Both the position numbers and the translations under genes were made by a program. A DNA stretch of 10,857 nucleotides from Caulobacterales bacterium 32-69-10. GTDB taxonomy: Bacteria; Pseudomonadota; Alphaproteobacteria; Caulobacterales; Caulobacteraceae. The DNA lies in assembly GCA_002280485.1 (NCBI GenBank), contig NCED01000075.1, positions 1-10,857 of the forward strand, in the 5' to 3' direction. Below, piece after piece: positions 4,914 through 10,857 of this stretch. The notes under the pieces are model-generated. The model did no database searches. It saw only the letters and a program-made list of their open reading frames with translations, and was not told the origin of the DNA. Every line of letters starts with the position of its first letter. Position 1 is the stretch's first letter.

Positions 4914-5384
4914 ATGGAACTTTGCAGGAACAGACAACGTCGGCTTTGTGGGTGGAAGCCTCCGGCGGCCTGCGCCGCGCTTCTTGCAGGCGTGTTTTTG
5001 GGAACGCCTGCATCCGCCGGCGGCGATTGGGAATCTGTCAGGGTCCTGAAGCTGTCCCGGGCCAACGCCATCAGCTTCACTCTGATCGTCGCCCCAATTC
5101 CAACTGGTACCTACCTAAGCCGATGCAGCCGCTTCGAAATCCACGGAACCCTGCGTCGACTGGAAGGTGAATGGCCAATTGGCCGGTCCAATGCACCTAG
5201 CAAAAAGGAGCACATCGCCGCACTGGAGTACCTACAGTCGTTCGAGCGCAGGGGGCGGCCTGTAAATTTCGGCTGGATCGGAGAGGGCTTCAGGGCGCTC
5301 GACCCAAAGCGCCCTTGCGTGGTCGAGAGTAGAGGGCTTCGCGTAGTCGACGGTGCCGTCGTGTCCTATTTTCACCAGACTTGA
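4914..5384 (+). CDS. Small exported protein of unknown function, transposon cargo
   Basis: This is a 156-residue protein whose start codon is the first base after the left inverted repeat. The N-terminus has several Arg/Lys, a hydrophobic core (ACAALLAGVFLG) and a likely signal-peptidase site at about residue 35 (ASA before GG), so it should be periplasmic or outside the cell. The mature part has two Cys (71 and 135) that could form a disulfide, plus the segments FTLIVAPIPTGTYLSRC, RFEIHGTL and VNFGWIGEGF. I know no function for it, though its layout resembles small exported hypothetical proteins of alphaproteobacteria. No good ribosome site precedes ATG 4914; the upstream bases belong to the repeat. 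Expression may come from a promoter at or outside the repeat, so the host virB transcript could read into it. This is inference. Confidence 0.65.
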   Translation: MELCRNRQRRLCGWKPPAACAALLAGVFLGTPASAGGDWESVRVLKLSRANAISFTLIVAPIPTGTYLSRCSRFEIHGTLRRLEGEWPIGRSNAPSKKEHIAALEYLQSFERRGRPVNFGWIGEGFRALDPKRPCVVESRGLRVVDGAVVSYFHQT

Positions 5385-5463
5385 TTAATTCCGCCACCCA
5401 CCCAGAGCGGTACTTCGCGCTGGCGCGCCTCGCGGTCGTGGATCGCGCAGTCGGGCATTGGAT

Positions 5464-5643
5464 TTACCAACGAAGAGGTTTGACTCCAGCGAGTTCGGAG
5501 ACACGCACAAGGGCGGCTCGTAGGTCCGAAAGCCCCGTGCTATTGCAGCCAAGATCGAAAGCCAGTTGGTCTACGGTCTGGTCTTTCCACGTTATCGTGC
5601 CCTCACCCTGATCGGGTATGCAGTCATCGCCGCTAACTTGCCT
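5464..5643 (-). pseudogene. Start-less, protein-like open frame (possible gene remnant)
   Basis: On the minus strand the frame from 5643 to a TAA at 5464-5466 reads as a credible protein end (TITWKDQTVDQLAFDLGCNS, then LRAALVRVSELAGVKPLRW). No ATG, GTG or TTG is available before the well-formed part. An ATG at 5625-5627 exists in another frame (MTAYPIRVRAR and stop) and would join it after one frameshift. It lies just downstream of the membrane-protein gene on the same strand. It is either a frameshifted small gene, a remnant, or chance. Confidence 0.35.
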
Positions 5644-5650
5644 TCACGCT

Positions 5651-6310
5651 CTAGAGCGCCCTTAGATATCGCCAGCCAAATCTTCCGTTCTTTCTCTCGA
5701 TCACTACGGGCGAGCCCACTTGGCGGTCGCCGGCGGGTAGCCCACTTACTAGCGCCTTCTGGCCCGCATGACCGTAAAAGACTGTCATGCGTCGCGGACC
5801 GCGCGAGGAATAGATCTCCAGCACCGTTCCATCCATCCTGGAAGGCGCGGAGGTATCGAGGGCCACATTGATGTGGATCGCGCTTGCCCAAGCCCAGGCC
5901 GTACTCGCGGCAATCAGGAAGGGGATGCCTGACGCAGACCGGGCATCGAGGTCCGCCTTGAGCAGTGCGGCGAATAAGAAGAGAGCAAATGGCAGCGCCG
6001 CCAAGAACGGCAATAGAGGCTCCAGCATCTTCTGCTGAAAGAACGCCTGCACCAAAAGGACCAGGACTGGAAACCAAAGGCCCGCGATATCTGCCGTGGA
6101 AGTCGCGCTAGCGGCACTTGATGAAAACCGCTGATTGAACGCTGCGACCGAAACCGCGATCCAAGGAGCGGCGATGCACGCCGCGCCTGTCAGCACGTTC
6201 GGAAAGATGCCTTGCCATATGGCCACGGCACCCGCGCCGATATTCAGTGTGAACGCCACCCGCCGTGCGGCAAGCTCGGGTCCAATTCGGGGGGCGGAGA
6301 TGTCGATCAT
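5651..6310 (-). CDS. Multi-pass membrane protein of unknown function, transposon cargo
   Basis: This is a 219-residue protein. Hydrophobic segments lie at about residues 19-35, 39-58, 76-92, 98-117 and 129-148, so four or five membrane helices. They are followed by a soluble C-terminal domain of about 70 residues (NVALDTSAPSRMDGTVLEIY to NGRFGWRYLR). That tail looks like a small beta domain like those found at the end of several uncharacterised inner-membrane proteins. The ATG (6308-6310) has AGGA about eight bases upstream. The stop TAG is at 5651-5653. No catalytic motif was found and I do not recognise the family. It lies convergent to the exported protein gene. Confidence 0.7.
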   Translation of the reverse strand: MIDISAPRIGPELAARRVAFTLNIGAGAVAIWQGIFPNVLTGAACIAAPWIAVSVAAFNQRFSSSAASATSTADIAGLWFPVLVLLVQAFFQQKMLEPLLPFLAALPFALFLFAALLKADLDARSASGIPFLIAASTAWAWASAIHINVALDTSAPSRMDGTVLEIYSSRGPRRMTVFYGHAGQKALVSGLPAGDRQVGSPVVIERKNGRFGWRYLRAL

Positions 6311-6525
6311 GCCGACATCCTAGGATTGCACTGTGAAGGATCCGTAGCCGTCGCCTTACAGTCCTCGGCATTGATCAAGCAGGCGTCAGTGTCGACTCAC
6401 GGGCGATGGTCCGGCCACGGAGCGCGCCGCCCGCCGACGCGAATGTACGCTCCAGGAGTGCGAGAGCGCGTCGAAGCTAAGTGGCGCTATCCCATGGCGG
6501 CTAACCACCCGCTCGCGACCCTCAT
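6311..6525. other. Intergenic stretch upstream of the membrane-protein gene
   Basis: These 215 bases hold no convincing gene on either strand. They probably contain the promoter of the minus-strand membrane-protein gene, but I could not assign one. Confidence 0.4.
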
Positions 6526-6960
6526 TCAGGCACCGCCAACCTCCCAAACGAACCCGGTAGCTCCGAGCTCAACGCAACTCGCTTCGACTGCATGAGCGAG
6601 CCGCACGAGGATCTTGAGGCGTCGCATTCTCGTATTTGGTAGCCAGCCGACGTCAATGCCGATCACAACTCGCCAACGGCCCTCCAACGCTCCGCCTTCC
6701 GGCGTTGCCGCATCCAGCTCCGGACTAACGACCAAGCTCACACCGATTGCCTTTGGGGGTTCGGGAGCGAGAGCTTCGTTATGCCACCCGTGATCCTCCG
6801 GCCAAGGCTCAGCGAAATCCCAGTCCCTCGAGCGCAGCTTAGGTCGCAACTCTCGCTGGAGCTGAGCGCCGACCAGGCCGTTGACCGAACGAGCCAAGTC
6901 CGCCGGAGCGTCACGAACGGATGGAAGCCGGAACACCGCTGTCCATGTCACCAATCCCAT
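6526..6960 (-). CDS. Hypothetical soluble protein, transposon cargo
   Basis: This is a 144-residue protein I do not recognise. It begins MGLVTWTAVFRLPSVRDAP. It contains a charged, Trp-rich middle (SRDWDFAEPWPEDHGWHNEA), two hydrophobic strands (AIGVSLVVSPEL and GRWRVVIGIDVGW) and an Ala/Val-rich end finishing in TGFVWEVGGA. There is no signal peptide and no membrane segment. I choose the ATG at 6958-6960 because GGAG stands six bases before it; an in-frame TTG at 6982-6984 would add eight residues. It is on the same strand as the membrane-protein gene and tnpR, but a 215-bp gap makes one operon uncertain. Confidence 0.6.
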   Translation of the reverse strand: MGLVTWTAVFRLPSVRDAPADLARSVNGLVGAQLQRELRPKLRSRDWDFAEPWPEDHGWHNEALAPEPPKAIGVSLVVSPELDAATPEGGALEGRWRVVIGIDVGWLPNTRMRRLKILVRLAHAVEASCVELGATGFVWEVGGA

Positions 6961-7008
6961 TGGTTGCTCCGAACTCCACCGCAATCACAGGCAATGATGA
7001 GCCGTCAA

Positions 7009-7053
7009 GGTTGAGTTGTTGTGAAGCTCTGGAGCGGAGAAGCAGGCTCAACC
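7009..7053. repeat. Inverted repeat GGTTGAG / CTCAACC
   Basis: Seven-base arms at 7009-7015 and 7047-7053 flank 31 bases, between tnpR and the cargo gene. There is no T-run, so a terminator is not supported. The function is unknown. Confidence 0.35.
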
Positions 7054-7106
7054 TCCCCATGAGGAGTCCGCTAACCACCCCAAGCAGGGGTTCAAAGCGT
7101 CTGTTC

Positions 7107-7676
7107 CTAGGCGGTCCGCCTAAGCCCGGCCGCTGCGACCTCCCGGTAGACGGTGGAACGCCCGAGCCCGAGCTGACTAGCCGCTTTGGTGGGAGACATT
7201 CCCGCTTCCACCAATTTCAGCGCGGCCTGCACCTTGTCGGCGTCAAGCGGTTGGCGGCCGGGGATCTTTCCCTTTGCCCTTGCCGCGGCGATCCCGTCCT
7301 TCGTGCGCTCGGCGATCAGGCGCCGCTCGAAATGGGCAATGGCGCCAAAGACGTGGAACACCAGTTCGCCGGCGGCCGATGAGGTGTCGATCTTCTCCTC
7401 CAGGCTGAGCAGCGCCACCCCGCGCTCCTTCAACCGCTCCACGATAGAGAGGAGCTCGGTGAGCGAGCGACCCAGCCGATCCAGACGCACGACCGCCAGG
7501 GTGTCGCCTTTGCGCGAAAACGCGAGGAGCTCGGCCAAGCCTAGCCGATCCATAGACTTGCCCGACTTCACGTCGGTGAACACCCGGATTGCTCCGGCCT
7601 GCTCAAGCCGGATCGTCTGGCCAGCGACATCCTGGTCACCAGTGCTGACCCGGGCATAGCCGAGCACGTCGCCCAT
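7107..7676 (-). CDS. tnpR: Serine-family resolvase TnpR
   Basis: This is a 189-residue protein that resolves Tn3-family cointegrates at the res site. The N-terminal catalytic domain starts GYARVSTGDQ with the nucleophile Ser11 and Arg9. VVRLDRLGRS (residues 62-71) supplies further active-site Arg residues, and the long helix FERRLIAERTKDG (116-128) is in place. The C-terminal helix-turn-helix is at about 160-183 (GMSPTKAASQLGLGRSTVYR). The length is normal for the family. I choose the ATG at 7674-7676, which has GGGGGA eight bases upstream. The open frame extends to 7958 but those 94 codons overlap tnpA in antisense. It is transcribed divergently from tnpA, and resolvases of this group usually repress both genes by binding res. 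Confidence 0.93.
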   Translation of the reverse strand: MGDVLGYARVSTGDQDVAGQTIRLEQAGAIRVFTDVKSGKSMDRLGLAELLAFSRKGDTLAVVRLDRLGRSLTELLSIVERLKERGVALLSLEEKIDTSSAAGELVFHVFGAIAHFERRLIAERTKDGIAAARAKGKIPGRQPLDADKVQAALKLVEAGMSPTKAASQLGLGRSTVYREVAAAGLRRTA

Positions 7677-7818
7677 CGAGGCGTCCCCCAAACGTTCGTT
7701 CTCTGGACGAAGACGCGCTTGTCGCTGACAAGCCCGGATTCCCGTCCACAAAATACGTCCCTTTACGTCGGACTGTCCATGATCCTCAATAGGGTTCTGT
7801 GGACGGTCGGAGGCGGCC
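7677..7818. promoter_or_regulatory. Probable res site and divergent tnpR/tnpA promoters
   Basis: The 142 bases between the divergent tnpR and tnpA genes contain several inverted repeats: TTCGT/ACGAA (7695-7699 and 7707-7711), GCTTGTC-GCT-GACAAGC (7717-7733), and CCGTCCACA (7742-7750) with TGTGGACGG (7798-7806). TACGTC also occurs twice, ten bases apart (7754 and 7764). Tn3-family res sites have three resolvase-binding subsites in just this position. I cannot assign the exact subsites or the crossover dinucleotide. Confidence 0.65.
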
Positions 7819-10794
7819 ATGGGGCGGAGAGACCTGCTGAGCGCCGAGGAGCGGCGTAACCTGTTTGGAGTTCCGGTCGAGTGTGACGCGCTGGCGCGCC
7901 TATACACCTTCGATCGAAGGGACCTCAGCCTCATCGAGGTCCGGCGGGAAGAGCGCAATCGTTTAGGGTTTGCGGTGCAGCTCGCGCTGATCCGCCATCC
8001 TGGACTGACATTGGCGCAATGCGCCGCCTATCCAGGTGCAAACCTGGAACCCCTCGTCGACTTCATCGCGAGGCAGTTGGATCTGCCATCGACCGTGCTG
8101 GCCGACTACGCGGCGCGCGAGCAGACCATGACAGACCATGCTCGCGAGATTGGTGCCGCCCTTGGGCTCCGTCCGGCTGTACGGACAGACCTCGGCATGA
8201 TGATCGAGGCGGCGGCTTCTGCTGCCTGGTCGACAGACAGGGGCGCGGCGATCGTGGGCGCCGTGGTGGCCGCGCTTCGCGAGAAGGCGATCATGCTCCC
8301 GGCCCCGGCGACCATTGAGCGTGCCGGCATCGCTGGGCGGGCCGCAGCGCGCAAGCGCGTCCATGAGGCCCTCCTCACCGGCCTTGGCCCCGAGCAGCTG
8401 GCGGCGCTGGACGAACTGCTGATGCTTGATCCAGAGACCGGCTTCACGCGCCTGACCCAGTTGCGGACGATCCCAAGCGGACCCAAGCCCGACCACGTGC
8501 GCGAGATCATCGACAAGCTCGGCGTTGTGCGCGCCTTTGGCATAGCACAGGGCGCCGGGGATCGGGTCCATCCAGATCGGCTTCGCCGCCTGGCGCGCGA
8601 GGGGCGGCTTTCGCCGAGCTATCTCATCGACCGCTACACCTCGGCGCGCCGCCGAGCGACCGTGGTCGCTCTTCTGATCGACCTTGAGGCGCGCTTGACC
8701 GACGCCGCCATCGACATGGCGGACCGTCTGATCGGGGCGGCCTTCAGTCGGGGCAAGAACGCCCAGGCGCGTCAGTACAGCGCGACCGCCAGGGATGTCG
8801 CCCGGCTCATGCGTATGTTCCTCGGCACAATCGACGCCCTTGCAGCGGCCGCCGAAACCGAGGCGGACCCGTTCGAGACGCTCGATGAGGCCGTTGGTTG
8901 GAACAAGCTGCTGCGGGTGCGGAAGGAAGTGGCTGAGATCGCCGAAACGGCAGACGTCGACCCGCTCGTCCGCGCCGCGGATCGATACGCGAGCCTCAGA
9001 AAGTTCGCTCCGGCTCTATTGCAGGCGCTGGAGTTCAAGGCCGCGCGCGGCAGCGAGAAGACAATCGCGACGATTAACGTTCTGCGAGAGATGCACAACT
9101 CGACCCGCCGCAGCGTCCCGACCAACGCGGCCATGCCCTTCAAGAAGGAGTGGCGAGCGCTGATGGTCGATAACCAGGGCCGCATCGACCGCCGCCTCTA
9201 TGAAACGGCGAGCCTTGCCCACCTTCGCAATAAGCTGCGCTCGGGCGATGTCTGGGTCGAGCGGTCAACGGCCTATCGTCAATTCGACACCTACATGCTG
9301 CCTCAGGCGGAATCCGAGCCGATCACCACCCGGCTAGGACTGCCCACCAGCGCCGAGGTCTGGCTCGAAAGCCGCAGCCGGGAATTGGATTGGCGGCTGA
9401 AACGCTTTTCCCATCAACTGCAGCGGGGGCGGCTCGAAGGCGTGGAACTTCGCGACGACCGCCTGCACATCACGCCGGTCAAGCTCTCCACGCCTCCGGA
9501 AGCCGATGCGCTCGCTGATCGGATCAACACTATGTTGCCGAGGATCCGGGTAACTGAGCTGCTGCATGAGGTCGCCCGCGACACCGGCTTCCTCGGCGCC
9601 TTCACCAACCTGCGCACCGGCGAGCCCTGTCCAAACGAAAATGCGCTTCTGGCGGCCATTCTGGCCGATGCGACAAACTTGGGACTCGCGCGGATGGCCC
9701 AGGCCAGCCAGGGCGTGACTCGCGATCAATTGGTCTGGACGGCTGACGCCTTCATCCGCGACGACACATACAAAGCCGCGCTGGCCCGAATTATCGATGC
9801 GCACCACGCCCTGCCGATTTCGGCCGTCTGGGGCGACGGCACGACTTCAAGCTCCGATGGGCAGTTCTTCCGCTCGGGAAAGCGGGGCGGTTCGGCCGGC
9901 GAGGTGAATGCCCGCTACGGCGTCGACCCAGGCTTCAGCTTCTACACCCACGTCTCCGATCAGCACGATCCCTACCACGCGCGAGTTATCTCGGCGGCGA
10001 CGCATGAAGCGCCCTACGTACTGGACGGTCTTCTTCACCATGGCACGAGCCTGTCGATCGCCGAGCACTATACTGACACCGGCGGTGCGACCGACCACGT
10101 GTTCGCGCTCTGCGCCATGCTGGGCTTCCGCTTCTGCCCGCGTCTGCGCGACTTTCAGGATCGCCGGCTGGTCTCGATCAAACCGCCATCAACCTATCCC
10201 AGCTTGGCGTCCATCATGGGCCGGAAGGTTCGGACCGACATAGTGAAGGGGCACTGGGACGAAATCCTGCGCCTCGTCGCCTCCCTCCAGGCCGGTCACG
10301 CTGCGCCGTCTGCCATGCTGCGAAAGCTCGCCGCCTACGAGCGGCAAAACCAACTCGCTGTCGCGCTGCAGGAGGTCGGGAAAATCGAACGGACCCTATT
10401 CATGCTCGACTGGTTGGAAAATCCGGCTCTGCGCCGGCGTTGTCAGGCAGGACTCAACAAAGGCGAGCAGCGGCACGCACTGACACAGGCAATTTGCACC
10501 TTCCGCCAGGGCCGCATCGCCGACCGGACCCGTGATGTTCAACAGTATCGCGCCTCCGGCCTGAACCTGGTGACCGCCGCCATAGTCTGGTGGAACTCGA
10601 CCTACATGGCCGACGCCGTCGCCCACCTTCGCGCTGCAGGTAACCCGGCGCCTGACGAACTCCTGGCCCACACCTCTCCTGTCGGCTGGGAGCACATCGC
10701 TTTCTCTGGCGACTTCCTATGGGATCGCGCTGCGGCGGTCCCCGCCGGCCGGCGGGGGCTGACACTTGGCAACCGCGTGCGCGGCGCCGCCTGA
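7819..10794 (+). CDS. tnpA: Tn3-family transposase TnpA
   Basis: This is a 991-residue protein, full length for the family. The N-terminal part (LLSAEERRNLFGVP and RRDLSLIEVRREERNRLGFA) is the usual Tn3 end-binding domain, up to about residue 170. The C-terminal part carries the RNase H-like catalytic core. The likely acidic triad is D673 (in VWGDGT), D753 (in HYTDTGG) and E883 (in NKGEQRHAL), matching the spacing known from Tn4430-type enzymes. The block SFYTHVSDQHDPYHARV (residues 707-723) is also typical. The ATG at 7819 is preceded by GGAGG at six bases. It binds the 38-bp ends and drives replicative transposition. The stop lies 25 bases before the right inverted repeat. No frameshift is seen. 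Confidence 0.96.
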   Translation: MGRRDLLSAEERRNLFGVPVECDALARLYTFDRRDLSLIEVRREERNRLGFAVQLALIRHPGLTLAQCAAYPGANLEPLVDFIARQLDLPSTVLADYAAREQTMTDHAREIGAALGLRPAVRTDLGMMIEAAASAAWSTDRGAAIVGAVVAALREKAIMLPAPATIERAGIAGRAAARKRVHEALLTGLGPEQLAALDELLMLDPETGFTRLTQLRTIPSGPKPDHVREIIDKLGVVRAFGIAQGAGDRVHPDRLRRLAREGRLSPSYLIDRYTSARRRATVVALLIDLEARLTDAAIDMADRLIGAAFSRGKNAQARQYSATARDVARLMRMFLGTIDALAAAAETEADPFETLDEAVGWNKLLRVRKEVAEIAETADVDPLVRAADRYASLRKFAPALLQALEFKAARGSEKTIATINVLREMHNSTRRSVPTNAAMPFKKEWRALMVDNQGRIDRRLYETASLAHLRNKLRSGDVWVERSTAYRQFDTYMLPQAESEPITTRLGLPTSAEVWLESRSRELDWRLKRFSHQLQRGRLEGVELRDDRLHITPVKLSTPPEADALADRINTMLPRIRVTELLHEVARDTGFLGAFTNLRTGEPCPNENALLAAILADATNLGLARMAQASQGVTRDQLVWTADAFIRDDTYKAALARIIDAHHALPISAVWGDGTTSSSDGQFFRSGKRGGSAGEVNARYGVDPGFSFYTHVSDQHDPYHARVISAATHEAPYVLDGLLHHGTSLSIAEHYTDTGGATDHVFALCAMLGFRFCPRLRDFQDRRLVSIKPPSTYPSLASIMGRKVRTDIVKGHWDEILRLVASLQAGHAAPSAMLRKLAAYERQNQLAVALQEVGKIERTLFMLDWLENPALRRRCQAGLNKGEQRHALTQAICTFRQGRIADRTRDVQQYRASGLNLVTAAIVWWNSTYMADAVAHLRAAGNPAPDELLAHTSPVGWEHIAFSGDFLWDRAAAVPAGRRGLTLGNRVRGAA

Positions 10795-10819
10795 TGATCC
10801 TGTTCTGCTTCCGTTCGAC

Positions 10820-10857
10820 CTTAGCGTTGCCCAGCTAACAATTGTCGCGCCGCCCTC
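10820..10857 (-). repeat. Right terminal inverted repeat of the Tn3-family element (38 bp)
   Basis: Read on the minus strand from 10857 it begins GAGGGCGGCGCGAC and ends GGCAACGCTAAG. It matches the left repeat at 34 of 38 bases. The window ends exactly on its outermost base. Confidence 0.92.

Larger units (their letters stand above)
4876..10857. mobile_element. Tn3-family transposon, complete, 5982 bp, with unknown cargo
   Basis: The element is bounded by 38-bp inverted repeats (4876-4913 and 10820-10857). It carries a serine resolvase, a res-like intergenic region and a Tn3-type transposase, divergently arranged at the right end. Between the left repeat and tnpR are three unrecognised cargo genes on about 2.2 kb. 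It interrupts the virB operon at the virB3 end. It moves by replicative transposition through a cointegrate that TnpR resolves at res; this is family knowledge. Both enzymes keep their catalytic residues, so the element may still be active. Confidence 0.9.

Noticed and set aside
3786..4937. Long minus-strand frame (383 codons) across the virB genes
   Set aside because: Antisense to virB1, virB2 and virB3, which are all recognised families. The product has no domain and a shadow-like composition.
7677..7958. N-terminal extension of the resolvase frame
   Set aside because: Overlaps the tnpA start in antisense and precedes the conserved GYARVST start. The ATG at 7676 has its own ribosome site.
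7963..8571. Long minus-strand frame inside tnpA
   Set aside because: Antisense shadow of the transposase.

Overview
This GC-rich window looks like part of a conjugative plasmid from an alphaproteobacterium. The repA gene arrangement and the style of the small hypothetical proteins suggest the Caulobacterales/Sphingomonadales area. That taxonomic guess is inference from gene content, not a database match.

Layout. Positions 2-316 hold the 3' end of a SOS-response-associated peptidase (SRAP/YedK-type) gene. It converges, with directly adjacent stop codons, on a minus-strand gene for a small zinc-ribbon-like protein (317-652). Positions 653-1158 carry no convincing gene but hold several GC-rich hairpins and then a short repeat-bearing, less GC-rich stretch. 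Positions 1159-1617 hold 13 copies of a 16-bp iteron (GGTTCCTNAWACCACG), which I read as the plasmid replication origin. The array abuts the 3' end of repA (1621-2646, minus), which is translationally coupled (ATGA overlap) to an upstream ribbon-helix-helix gene (2643-2870, minus). Positions 2871-3237 are a divergent control region with a perfect 30-bp palindrome whose core resembles a parS/Noc site.

From 3238 a type IV secretion (conjugation) operon runs rightwards: a virB1-type lytic transglycosylase, an unknown small gene, virB2 (pilin) and virB3. The virB2-virB3 junction is abnormal: the pilin frame has lost its normal end and runs into virB3. The operon is then broken by a complete Tn3-family transposon, 4876-10857 (5982 bp), bounded by 38-bp inverted repeats identical at 34 of 38 positions. 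The insertion lies at the end of virB3, right behind a well-placed ATG that may be the start of the next gene (virB4 expected).

The transposon has a standard core at its right side: tnpR (serine resolvase, minus), a res-like intergenic region, and tnpA (991 aa, plus). The cargo between the left repeat and tnpR is three unrecognised genes: a small exported protein, a multi-pass membrane protein and a small soluble protein. There is also a start-less, protein-like remnant. No resistance or catabolic gene is visible. The most interesting items are the 13-iteron origin downstream of repA, the parS-like palindrome, the damaged pilin gene, the insertion at the virB3/virB4 boundary, and the uncharacterised cargo.
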